The position numbers and the translations under genes are program-made. From Avena insularis (Eukaryota > Streptophyta > Magnoliopsida > Poales > Poaceae): DNA of 64,000 nt. The stretch is from assembly GCA_023614405.1 (NCBI GenBank), contig CM042684.1:533990682-534054681 (forward strand), read 5' to 3'. Below, piece by piece: positions 12,161 through 23,394 of the stretch (the first letter of the stretch is position 1; each line of letters begins with the position of its first letter). The notes under the pieces were generated by a model. That model saw only the letters and a program-made list of their open reading frames with translations. It ran no database searches and was not told the origin of the DNA.

Positions 12161-13278
12161 GTCGTCTCTTCCACATGAACGCAGAAGAAGCCCAGAAGCG
12201 CGGATGTAGTCTGGGTATGTTTTCTGTCAACTCAGTTTTAGCAAGAGTATTGTTTGATTCTAGAGCATCGCATTCATTTGTCACCGAAGAATTTGTATGC
12301 ACTAGTATGATTCGCCCAACCAACCTAAAGCATGTCATGATAGTTCAAATCCCCGGTTCAACAACAAAAGCTAGAAAAATTTGCAAAGCTGTACCTATCA
12401 GAATACATGGGATAGATTTTTATGCCAACCTAATTGTACTTGGAACCAAAGGATTGGAAGTAGTACTAGGTATGGACGGGATGTCAAGGCATAAAGGACT
12501 GATAGACTGTGCTAAGAAAGCCATCACCATGACCAGTAGTTCTAGAGTAACAGTAGAGCATATCTCCGAAACCTTACCTCGTCAATTCAAGTGCAACAAG
12601 AGTGTAGCCCTGCCTACCATTGACCAAGTCAGAGTAGTCTGTGAATACCCCGACGTATTCCCAGATGAATTGCCAGTTATGCCCCCGGATAGGGATATTG
12701 AGTTCATTATCGAACTAATCCCCGGAACCGGACCTATAGCCCAGAGACCCTATACCATGAACCCCTCAGAATTAGTGGAACTGAAGAAGCAGTTGGATGC
12801 CATGTTAGCAACAGGCTTGATTCAGCCAAGCGCATCGCCATGGAGATCACCAGTGTTATTCGTCGACAAGAAATATGGAGGCAACCGTCTATGTACAGAC
12901 TACAGAAAATTGAATGATGTCACCATCAAGAAAAAGTACCCCTTGCCAAAGATAGAGGATCTATTTGATCAGTTGACCGGAGCTCAGGTATTCTCAAAGA
13001 TTGATCTTAGGACTGGTTATCACCAACTTAAGATTCGTGCAACGAATATTCCGAAGACCGCCTTTACTACTCGCTATGGTTTATACGAGTATACAGTTAT
13101 GTCTTTTGGATTAACCAATGCCCCTGCTTATTTCATGAATCTCATGAATAAGATCTTTATGAATTTCCTCGATAAGTTTGTAGTTGTGTTTATCGACGAC
13201 ATCCTTATCTACTCCAAGTCAGAAGAAGAGCATGAGCAATATCTGAGAATCATCCTAGAAACCCTGAGAGAGCATTAG
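12160..13278 (+). pseudogene. pol: protease and reverse transcriptase part
   Basis: The frame is open from about 12055 to a TAG at 13276-13278. Aspartic protease: [11 protein letters not shown] at 12250-12282, where the family has D-S/T-G-A; glycine is replaced by arginine (AGA), which should inactivate it. Reverse transcriptase: [16 protein letters not shown] at 12646-12693, then [36 protein letters not shown], and the catalytic FIDD at 13189-13200 (Y/F-x-D-D). The stop after LETLREH falls where relatives have glutamine (CAG to TAG). RT would copy element RNA into cDNA. Protein not usable as encoded because of the protease change and stop. Confidence 0.88.
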
Positions 13279-13990
13279 TTATATGCCAAGTTCAGCAAGT
13301 GTAAGTTTTGGCTGAAAGAAGTAGGATTCCTAGGACATATTGTTTCTGCCGGAGGAGTCTCTGTTGATCCCACCAAGATCAAAGATGTCGAAGAATGGGA
13401 AGCCCCAACCCATCAAACCCAAGTTCGTTTATTTCTTGGATTAGCGGGATATTACCGCAAGTTCGTAGAAGGATTCTCGAGCATAGCCCGACCAATGACC
13501 CAATTGTTGAAGAAGGACAAGAAGTTTGAATGGACAGACAAGTGTGAAGCCAGTTTCTAGGAGCTAAAGAAGAGATTGATATCCGCCCCGATTTTGATCA
13601 TGCCAGACATCAAGAAGCCGTTTGATGTATTGTGATGCATCCAAGATTGGCCTAGGATGTGTATTGATGCAAGAAGGCAAAGTCATCACAGATTCTGTCT
13701 CGACAACTGAAGCAGCATGAGCAGAACTATCCGACCCATGATCTTGAGCTAGCAGCCGTGGTTCTAGCGTTGAAGACATGGCGTCATTATTTGATGGGTA
13801 ATCGCTGTGAGATTTACTCAGATCATAAGAGCTTGAAGTATATCTTCACCCAGAAGGAGCTGAATATGAGGCAAATAAGATGGATAGAGTTAATCAAAGA
13901 TTATGACCTTGACATTCACTATCACCCCGGCAAAGCCAATGTGGTAGCGGATGCTCTTAGCAGATTGCCGTGTAGGCTTAACACCATGAT
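13279..13990 (+). pseudogene. pol: RT thumb and RNase H part
   Basis: Reading continues in frame past the TAG with [20 protein letters not shown] and [15 protein letters not shown] (RT connection), up to a second in-frame TAG at 13558-13560, again at a glutamine position. Near 13630 a small deletion destroys the frame where the first RNase H aspartate (CDAS) is expected. The frame recovers from 13758 with [24 protein letters not shown] and [18 protein letters not shown], the classical RNase H end of Gypsy pol. The role would be removal of the RNA strand after reverse transcription. Confidence 0.85.
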
Positions 13991-15497
13991 CAAAGAGAAG
14001 CAACCAAGTTTGTATGAGGAGTTGGAGCAGTTCAGGACTGAGTTAGTTAGCAAAGGATTCCTAGCTAGCTTTGAACTTCAACCCACTTTGATTAGCCAAA
14101 TCAAGGAAGCCCAGAAGGGAAATGAAAGTATCGATGGAATCAAACATCGTATTGGTACAGGAAAGGTACCTGGATTCACCGAAGACGAAGAAGGTGTACT
14201 GTGGTACAAAGGACGTATCTGTGTGCCAGCAGATTCGGAGCTGAAGGAGGTTATCATGATACTCTTTATTCTATCCACCCCGAAGGAACAAAGATGTATC
14301 AGGATTTGAAAGAGCAATTTTGGTGGCACAAGATGAAGAGAGAGATCGGAAGCTACATCGCCAAATGTGACATCTGTCAACGAGTCAAAGCAGAGCATCA
14401 GAGACCTGCAAGACTATTGCAACCATTGCAGATTCCGAAATGGAAATGGGATTCCGTTGGAATGGACTTTATCATCGATTTACCTACTTCTAGTAGGGGA
14501 AATGACTCAATCTGGGTCATAGTTGATAGACTGTCCAAGGTAGCCCACTTCATACCAGTCAAGACAACCTACCAGAGTGCAAAGCTAGCAGAGTTGTACA
14601 TTGCTAGGATTGTTAGTCGCATGGAACCCCAAGACCATCGCCTCATCGAGGAACCCAGTTTACTTCAAGATTTTGGCGAAAAGTTCATGAAGGTTTAGGA
14701 ACCAAGTTGAATTTCAAGACCGCTTATCACCCGCAAGCAGATGGACAAACCGAGAGAGTCAACCAGATCTTGAGGATATGCTTAGAGCTTGTGTGTTGGA
14801 ATACGGATCAAAATGGGAAGACTGCGCGCTTTCAGAATTCTCATATAACAACAATTATCGTTGGTTTGCAGATGGCACCATTCAAATTCCTATACGGAAG
14901 AAAGTGTCGCACTTTTGAATTGGTCGAAGTAGGAGAGAGTCGATCTTTGGACCCGACATTCTCCGAGAAGCGAGAGAAAGTTCACAAAGTGCGTGAGCAC
15001 CTCAAGACCGCCCAATCCGCATAAAAGAGCTATCCGACAAGAGAAGGAGAGACCTGACTTTCAATATCGGAGATTTCAGATATCTCAAGGTTTCACCATT
15101 GAAGGAACTCAACGCTTTAGTCCGAAGGAAAGTTAGCTCCGGATATATCGGACCTTTCAAGATTACGAACCGAGGAGAAGTATCGTATCAACTGGAACTA
15201 CCTGAAGAGATGTCAGCCATCCACAATGTGTTCCATATCTCGTTACTTCGCAAATGCTTGGAAGTGCCTGAAAAGACGGAAGTTTTCAAGAACATCGATC
15301 ACAGAGTTGTGGAAATTAACAATGACCTGACCTATCGGGAAGTACCCATCCGTATCTTAGAAGAAGCCTACAGAACCACCAGGACCAGGAGTATCAAGTT
15401 TCTCAAGATTCAGTGGAGCAACCATACAGAGGAGGAAGCTACTTGGGAGCGCGAAGATTACATTAGAACAGAGTTCCCAGATCTCTTTAGTTCCTAG
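13991..15497 (+). pseudogene. pol: integrase with C-terminal chromodomain, broken
   Basis: The zinc-binding region ends with KCDICQRVKAEHQRPA (14369-14416). The catalytic core begins WDSVGMDFIIDLPTS with its first aspartate. IWVIVDRLSKVAHFIPV follows. The region of the second aspartate (about 14620-14660) has lost bases, so its frame and probably the residue are gone. FKTAYHPQADGQTERVNQI (14711-14770) carries the glutamate. More stops follow near 14696 and 15022. From 15099 a clean frame gives the C-terminal domain (VSSGYIGPFKI, VFHISLLRKC) and the chromodomain (about 15350-15480), with IQWSNHTEEEATWE. Chromodomains direct integration toward particular chromatin in this group. Integrase inactive in this copy. 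Confidence 0.87.
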
Positions 15498-15512
15498 TTT
15501 TTTTTGTAAATC

Positions 15513-15543
15513 TCGGGACGAGATTTTGTTTAAGGGGGGAAGG
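15513..15543 (+). other. Palindromic motif and polypurine tract before 3' LTR
   Basis: CTCGGGACGAG (stem CTCG/CGAG) is followed by TTTAAGGGGGGAAGG immediately before TGTAACATCC at 15546. The purine run is the expected primer for plus-strand DNA synthesis. The palindrome also occurs next to the purine tract of the element at 30637-41984. Confidence 0.75.
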
Positions 15544-15545
15544 TT

Positions 15546-18500
15546 TGTAACATCCCAAAACTTTAATCCAAGCTTATCAAGATCAAATCATTCAAAAATA
15601 GGGTTAACAAAAACTTTTCCAAAATTAAAATGAAAGCATTCATATATGTGTGCATTTAAAATAGGAGTTGTTTGAATTGCCATGATTGATTGATCCAATG
15701 CTTGTAAAATGTTTCTTAGGTGATTTAAACCTCATCTACATCATTCCCAAACTTTTCCTAAAGAAAATCAAATCAAAAAGAATTAAAAAGAAGGAATGGT
15801 CATTTTGGGAAATTTAACTCTCATGCCTACTTTGGCTATTCCTAGTACTCAATTCTTAACAGAAACAATTCTTGATCTTTGCACCCCTTGCTAGTACACA
15901 TAATGAGGTACCAAGGCCCACCTTTGGATCTGCTAAAAACATTCTGTTAACTATTTTAAATGACAGTTTAAAATTGAATCTAATGCATATGCATAGATCA
16001 CCCCTATTTCAAAAACCATCTTTTTGAGCTCCATTTTCAGAACCCTTGCAACCAGAGACTACCTATCACTAGTGGAGATCACTCAAAAAATTTGAACTCA
16101 AAATTCAAACCTTTTTCTCTTGCGGTCATTTCATCAAACACTTGGCATGCTTAATCTCACCTCTAATCCTAACTCACTGTTTACTATAGGGTTTTGCCCC
16201 CAATTGATCCTCATTTAATCCCCTTGTCCCCTCTTGATCTAACCAGAGCCTAACCAGCATCTTCCTTACCCCTAGCTGCACTGCCATGCCATGCCGAGCA
16301 CCCTCACGGGCACTCGCAGCAGCAGCTCTCTCAGCCCCTCTCCTCATGTCTAGCAGCTTGCGTGGTCCACCTCCACCGCCTAACTAGCCCTGGCAGAGGC
16401 AGAGCAATGGCTGAGAACCGCCGCGCCCGGACCTTGTCGAGCATGCCGGTGTCGCCCCAGAGCACGCCATGTCCCCGCTCGCACAGACCATCCCTTGGTA
16501 CCAGCCCGCGCCCGCCGCTCCGCCTCGACCTGGAGAACACCCCAGACATCCATGTTCGCCGCCCAAAGCCTCACAGCCACTGCTCGCCGTGGACACCGCC
16601 GCTTTGGCCATGAGCGCCACCGCCTGCATCGCGTGCCACCGCCCCTACGGCCGCATTTAAGTCCTAGAGCACCGCCAGGGAACCGCCCATCGATCGCCAT
16701 CCCTCGCCATGCCGCTAGCTCGTTGTAGCCATGTCGCCACCGTCGACCGCCCATCCCGCTCGGTCTCACCGTCGGGCCTATAAAAGGAGCCCTCCCCAGC
16801 CATTCTTCTCCACACCATTCCACTCCCCTCACCTCTCTGAACCTCACCCACCTTTAGCCGGAGCAAGTGGAGTAGCAGCTCGCCGGAATTGGGGCCGGAG
16901 CCGCCGCCTCTAGAGGAGAAGGGTGCCGTTGAATTCGACCACTAAGCTCCGTCACCGCTGCCGCCACGCCTGCCGTCTTCCACTTCGCTTGCTCGCCACG
17001 ACCCTGCTAGAGCCCTGCACGCCCCTAGTAGACCCCACCGAGCCGCTAGGGTTCGAGCTCACGGCGACTGCTGCTCGTCGACGACGCACCTCGATCGTTG
17101 ATCTCGCTTCTAATCCTACGACAGTATCGGTTCACAGGTGTTAAGTGTCATGACAAGCGGGACCCCCTGTCACTGAGCCCATGACGCGGAGCGCCACTGG
17201 GCCGGCCCAAGTCCTTTCCCGCGCTAGCCCATCGATTCAAATCTGGATTTTTCTTTTTAGTTAAATCTAGTTTCTGTCCACTAGTTTAAAAATCAATTCA
17301 GAGAGTTTTAGAAATCCAAATTTTATGAAACCAATTTTGTCTGAAAGGTATTAAAATGATCTATCCAAGCCCGTTGGATTTAATTCAATTAGAGTTATAG
17401 ATCTCTCCTAATAAAAATGAGAAGACGAAAGCTTTTGCAACTTGCAACATTTTTATAAAATCAACCAAGTTAGCTTTTGAGTTGATTCCAACTCTCAAAA
17501 ATCACATTTCATCATATCTATCTAACCATGTAATAATATTAAGGTTGACATGCAGTGACTTTGGACTAGTACCACAATAATGCTATATAGGCATTTCTAG
17601 TCACTTTAAATCATTAAATAATAAACTTAAACTAAAGTAATATTGATCCAACTTTTAAATCTCATTCCCACATGTTAGAGTATGTGGTGAGGACATGTGT
17701 CCACATGATCCCATATTTTGGTGGTGAATATTAAATTTTAGTTAATATTTCAATGAGTAGAAATTACTTTTCTAAAATAAAAAGGATGAAACTATTGAAT
17801 TAAAACTTGTGATATTTGTGATGATAATAGATCATCAAATGTGTGTTTTAGAATGCTACTTAGCCTAGTTAAGTACTGTTTGGTGATTGTGCACTCTCTA
17901 TGTATTTATAGACGCTAGTACCGACCAAGCTTTCGAGGAGGAGGAGTTCTACCAAGAAGAAGAAGAAGAAGAAAACTTCAACCACTGCACCAACCAAGGC
18001 AAGCTATTGTTAGCAAGCTAGAATTAAGCTAGATGAATGAGCAAGGATGCTTTAGGCATGCTTTGATCACACCCCTTTAACTATTAGTACCCCAAGTCTT
18101 ATTGACAGGTTTTACCTCCCTTAGTTTACACAAAGTTCTTTACTTAATTCTGAAGGTAGCATAAAAAGTATAAAACTTGACCTACTTAGAAACCTTTAGA
18201 TGTCACTCTATGGCAGGAGATTGAACCCATCACTTCCACCTTAGTGAACACTCTTAACTTAGTATCTTAGTACAGATCAAAAACTTGAGTCACTTTAGAT
18301 GGGAATACTTGGTGAAAACGAATTATGAAAACCTTGGAATGATGAGTCATTCTATTGAGATGTTTTGACATGTGTTGAGAGACACAACTGGTTTATGATG
18401 ATGAAAATGATGAGGCATGAGCCTTAACCCCTTTTATAAAACTGATGGTTGGATTTGGATGCGATACCATTCCAAATTTACCGTACAACCACATTACCTG

Positions 18501-19411
18501 AATTGGGTAAGGCTTAGCTGGAAATTTATATGCATTAGTATTAGTTCCCTCACGGGAGAGGTTTGAGCTGAAGCTACCTCTCAATGTTGTCCACCTATGC
18601 AAAGGCCCAAGATGATGATGGTCATGGTTGGGAGGCCATGCTCATAGGAGAGGTGCTTGTACTAGGGTGTGTAAAGGAAGGTTATGTTTGATTATCGCAT
18701 ACTAAGTATGATGATTCAGGTTATCCTATGATGTATCGAATCTTGTGGTGAAAGTGTACCACCTCTATAGAGTGTCAAACTATTCGAATAGCAGCGTCCA
18801 TGATTATGGACAGATTGGAATGGCCATACATCTTGTTTGTCAGATGTTTTCTAAATAACTTGAAATGAATGATGAACTTTGACTTGACCACAACAGGGTT
18901 GTGTTTATGATAATAGCTTCCCAACTTAAGTGATTCTAGAACTGTATTTTATCTTTCTTTGCTTCTGAACTCAGCTTAGGTTTCAAACTTAATTTGATAG
19001 TTAAACTTAGATTTAGCACTTTGACTTAGAATTAGACTCCTTGTTAGTAGTAGTTTGCGAGTATTTAAAGAGTACTCATGGCTTTTGTCCCTGGCTATTA
19101 TCATGGCCAGGCTATGAAGGAGATTATCAAGATGATGGTCAGCAGGACGGCTATGATAACTAGGACTATTCGCTTCGGCAAGATTACTGTGCCTCGAAGA
19201 TGGACCCCACCGCTATGCTATCGTTTATTTCTGCTGCTTGTTGTATTAAAGGCTGGAGCATGAGATCCTTATTTGTGTAAAACCTTATGTATGGTTTGTA
19301 ATGGATGATGTACTGTGATATCCAATCCGTTATGTCTCGCAAAAATGGTAATCCTGGGATTGCGAGGTATGGCATAACGGGCATCTGGGATTAAAAATCC
19401 GGGTGTTGACA
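15546..19411 (+). repeat. 3' LTR (3866 bp) of the chromovirus element
   Basis: Starts TGTAACATCCCAAAAC, ends GGGTGTTGACA, followed by the GCAGC duplication. Nearly identical to the 5' LTR outside the GC-rich block at about 16270-17170, where several small indels differ. High similarity implies a fairly recent insertion. Confidence 0.9.
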
Positions 19412-21150
19412 GCAGCTCCTCCTGCAAGAGGCCATCGAACTGGCAGCCACCAAGAAGCAAGTCGACATCACCATGCGCGAGTACGACCGCGCTCACGGCC
19501 ACACTCCGGCTACCAAGGAGCCGAGCCGGCGCGGGCAGGTGCGGCGCCGGGCGGCAAGCTAGGCACAAGGATGGAGAGGGACGGCAAGCTGGATCCACCA
19601 CCTCTCCTTTTCCGGCCCACCTACAGCACGCCCATCAAGAACCTGCGCGCGGCGCGAGCCACGGCGGACGAACTGCCCAACATAGAGGGCGAGGAGCAAG
19701 ACCGGCAACATGCTCGGGTACAGGAGCTCCTCCGGATCACGGATGAGCAGGCCGACACCATCCGGAAGATGCACGAGGACCCCATCTGCTCTAGGGGAAG
19801 CAAGCCGCCCGGCAATGCAGGGCGCACCCATGAGACCCAAAGAAAGGCGTCCTCTCCTCCGCAAGATCTCAGCAAAGCGCCACGACTTGGGCCGCAAGGG
19901 CCAGCCGTGCCAGGAGCAGATAGTGAACAGCAACCCACCATCTCCCCCTCCACCAACCGGAGCGCCATGACCTGCTGGTTCCCGTCTCTTGGGCCGGGTA
20001 AGAGCGCCCAACCCAGACCGTCCGGATGCCCGTGACTGCATTGAGCTCTAGCTCAAGCACGCATCACGGACGAGGAAGATTCAACCGGGCCGGTTTCTTT
20101 TGGACCTCGCATCCGGAACGAACCATTTCGGATAAGTTTACCCTGCCGCGGGATACCCCCAAGTACGACAGAAGCATGAAGCCAGAGGACTGGCTGACTG
20201 ACTACGTCACGGTAGTCGGTATAGCCCACGGGAACAAACGCATAGAGGTGCGCTACGTCCCCCTCATGCTAACCGGCTCGGCAAGGACATGGCTCAACAG
20301 CCTCACGCCCAACAGCATCAACGCCTGGCCGGACTTCGACAGGGTGTTCGTCCGCAACTTCAATGGCACGTACAAGCGTCCGGGTCGCCCTTGTGATCTG
20401 GCCCTGTGCATCCAGGGCGACCGCGAGTCAGACCGCGAATACCTCGCCAGGTGGACTGAGCTGCGCAACACTTGCGAGGGCATCCTAGAGAGCCAGGCGA
20501 CCGGGTTCTTCATCGAGGGGTGCCGGGAAGGCACCATGCTTCGCCACCGGCTACTGTGTGACGAGCCGAAAACAATGGCGGAGCTCATGACGGTTGCGGA
20601 CCAGTATGCCATGACTGACGCCGTGATGAAGAAGCCCCTCCGGGTGAATGCCGACGGCCGACCGACTCCCACGAAGCCGGCTCACGACCGACCAAGTAAC
20701 CCAGGCGGAGAAGCCGGATCCTCCACACGGCATGGCAATGACAAACGGTTCCACGGGGACCGCCAGGCCGGTCAGCAGAAGCCCCGCTGCCACACGAGGC
20801 AGGTCAATGTTGTGGAGGGTGCGCGCGATGCGCTGGCTGGCGACGCAAGAAGACAGAAGCCGCGGTTCACCTTCGAGCAAATGTTCGATGGCCCGTGCAA
20901 GTGGCACAGTGGACCCTTCAAACCGGATACTCACACCACGAGGAACTGCAGCTGGACCCGCCAGATGAAGGACCAAGGAGGCCAGCCCTGTCTACCGCTG
21001 CCCCCTCCCAGTGGACCACCATCACCGGCTAGGGGAGCCGACAACAACGGCAATGACGGCAACAACAACAATGGCTACCCTCAGCCGCACGCCGCTTACC
21101 ACATCTTTGAGACTGAGCCAGACGACAAGCACCCGTTGGAGAGAAAACAA
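19412..21150 (+). pseudogene. Outer Gypsy element gag, main part (resumes after nested insertion)
   Basis: The sequence resumes the interrupted gag (LLLQEAIELAATKKQ). Around 19560-20040 the reading shifts frame, with KNLRAARATADELPNIEGEE and a glutamine/arginine-rich coiled segment. From 20070 a long frame carries the retrotransposon gag domain: FTLPRDTPKYDRSMKPEDWL, YVPLMLTGSARTWLNSL, FVRNFNGTYKRPG, REYLARWTELRN. After that come FEQMFDGPCKWH and RNCSWTRQ, a cysteine/histidine cluster, then PHAAYHIFETEPDDKH. Homology stops near 21150 where unrelated LTR-like DNA begins, so pol of this element is absent here. The gag would package element RNA. Frameshifts at about 19560 and 20040 indicate a dead copy. 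Confidence 0.8.
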
Positions 21151-22709
21151 CGAAAACTCGGTTTCAAAGTCGGTTGGACCGGCCCCAGAACCGGGAAACT
21201 CGGTCCCTAGGATGGAGGACCGGCCTACTGACCGAAAACCCTCTGTTTACCCACTTGGAATAGATTCAGTCGCTAAAACCGGAAAATCCAGTCTGAGATC
21301 CGGTTTTCCGGCGCTGGCACCGGACCACCCGGTCTGGGAGCCGGTTGGACCGGATCCACAACCGAGATGAAACAGACTTCACGAAAAAGCAATAACTTTT
21401 GCATCTGGACTCCGATTTCGATGATCTTGGGCTTGTTTTGACGAGGACAATAAGCTCTACAATATGGTGCATGAAAACATCATAGTACAACAAAGGAGGG
21501 TAGAACCAAATGAAGAAAGGTATGAAGCCTCCCTATGAGAAGAACCGGTAAAAACTTCAAACTCGAAAACGCCATAGAAGATGCATACGAATTCCGTTTT
21601 CGATGAACTTGGGCTTGTTGAAGAGCTAGAAAAAAGATCAAGAACCTCACATGGATAAACACCAAGGAGCAACAAAATAGGAATATGCAAAATATGCAAA
21701 GGATTGAGCTCCCTATGACGATATGATCAAGTTACCCAACCGAAAGCCCCTCCCAACAACCACCTTGATAGTGCGGCTATCTATCCTATAACTCGGTCTC
21801 CCAACAACCACCTTGATACCGGTAAAAGGAAAACCTAGCAAGGCCATACCTTTGCCTTGCGCATCCCGCTTGATCTTGATGACAATGCTTCAAGCTCCAT
21901 CCAAGCTAGAATGCATCACTAGATTATTGTTGTTTCGTGAAAACTCGTAATTTGCTCCCCCATACACCACTATGGGATAACTTAATTAAGACACATCTTC
22001 ACAAATCTATTATCATCAATATGGACGGCAAGCTTCAAGCAAATGATCTTCTCAAGATGCTTATCCCAAACTTGCCATTCTCAACCTTGATGACAATCAC
22101 CACTTGATGTCATCCTCTCATGGGCTATATGAGATCTTCACTTTTGAAGCATGCCCATGGAAAGATACCTATCCCATATAGAAAATGCAAAGGCACATAT
22201 ATAATGGGTTAGTTCATGATGCTTAAATGACAAGGTTTACCATACCACAAGATCCATGTGGTACATTCTTTATGCTTCATGTGTTGACCAACTTGAAATC
22301 ACTCTCCGCTCTTTATATTGGTCAACAAAGTATCTTCTCATGCTCCATCTCAATATCTTGAGGTATTTAAAGAATTCTTCATTTGATTACATGCCCTAAA
22401 TCTTAGTCAACCATAACTCAACTAATGAGTCTATCATGACACCGACTTAGAGCCATATCTTGAATTCTTCTATTGAGATCACACTCTAAAGATATTGAAC
22501 ATATCATATTCTTCTCTTCAATTCGGTGATCTTGATGCCAAAACTCAAGGTATATCTTTATCTTCATGGCATCCATACTTGAATCCAACATATGGACTAC
22601 AAGCATGACCTATGAAATATTCCTTCATTTAAAACTCAATGAAAACATTAGTCTATAGAAATTGTCATTAATCACCAAAACCACACATAGGGGCAATTAC
22701 CCTTTCAGT
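21150..22709 (-). mobile_element. LTR-like fragment of another retrotransposon, minus orientation
   Basis: Read on the minus strand it starts TGAAAGGGTAATTGCCCC, with a following stretch (GTGTGGTTTTGGTGATTAAT) that resembles the starts of LTRs common in grass genomes. It extends to the junction with the outer gag near 21150. It is non-coding, with repeated CCGGT-containing motifs at 21170-21370 and a 20-bp direct repeat (TCCCAACAACCACCTTGATA) at about 21750 and 21801. I found no matching duplication at its two ends, so it is probably truncated. Family not assigned. Confidence 0.5.
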
Positions 22710-22770
22710 ATGTGCCGAAAAGAGCCCTACGAACACATAGAGCTCCGAGTTGAGGTGGAATGTGTATGTA

Positions 22771-23027
22771 CTCCCTCTATTCCAAATTACTTTGCACTCT
22801 GGATTTGGTCAAAGTCAAACATTTTAAAGTTTGACCTAGTATATTTAACAAAATTGTAACATTCATAATAACAATTGCATATAATATAAAACTATGTTTT
22901 ATGGTGAGTCTAGTTATATTTAATACATATTTTATATGTTGATATTTTTTCTTATATACGTAATAAAAGTTGATAAAGTTTGACTTTGACTAAACCTAGA
23001 ACGCAGAGTAATTTGAAATAGAGGGAG
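22771..23027. mobile_element. Stowaway-type MITE (257 bp)
   Basis: Termini CTCCCTCTATTCCAAATTAC and GTAATTTGAAATAGAGGGAG are near-perfect inverted repeats. TA flanks both ends (22769-22770, 23028-23029). The interior is very AT-rich. It lies about 370 bp upstream of the intact DUF4220 gene and could carry promoter effects, but none is shown. Confidence 0.88.
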
Positions 23028-23370
23028 TATTTAGGTGTTCTAAATAATCTCTAGACATTAATTAATTGGGCTCAATATGTAGCTGTCCAGAGCAAACAAT
23101 AGAAGCTTCCTGGTAATTAGTTCAGTATATATGATAAAGTATGACCAAGATACCGAGAGGGACCGGTGAGTCTCTTCTGGACAATCAAATGTTCCCACCA
23201 GCTGGGAAGATAGCAACGCCTAGTTATACCTCTGGACGTGCTAGGTTTCTCCTGCTACTGCTAGTTTCCAAGTCAATAGACATTGGGGAGAGGAGGAACA
23301 GATCTGCTGAATCTGTTAAACTAGTTGCTCTTCGAAGCTGGTTTTCGATTGAACCTGCGGGACAACACAC

Positions 23371-23394
23371 GGAGGGAGGGAGGGAGGGAGGGAG
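23371..23394 (+). repeat. GGGA microsatellite directly before the start codon
   Basis: About six GGAG/GGGA units end at the base before the ATG at 23395. Being in the presumed 5' UTR, its length may vary between accessions and affect translation initiation; that is inference. Confidence 0.85.

Larger units (their letters stand above)
5980..19411 (+). mobile_element. Ty3/Gypsy chromovirus-type LTR retrotransposon, Tekay/Del-like, complete but coding-degenerate
   Basis: A 13,432-bp element bounded by 5-bp duplications. It has two similar LTRs (5980-9849, 15546-19411), a Met-tRNA-type primer site (TGGTATCAGAGCC) just after the 5' LTR, an extra leader gene, gag, a protease/RT/RNase H/integrase region, a C-terminal chromodomain and a purine tract before the 3' LTR. 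The domain order PR-RT-RH-IN defines Ty3/Gypsy. The chromodomain (IQWSNHTEEEATWE) and long LTRs place it with chromoviruses; Tekay/Del is my inference from these features. The coding region carries many stops and frameshifts, so this copy cannot make a full polyprotein. It is nested in the gag of an older element. Confidence 0.92.
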
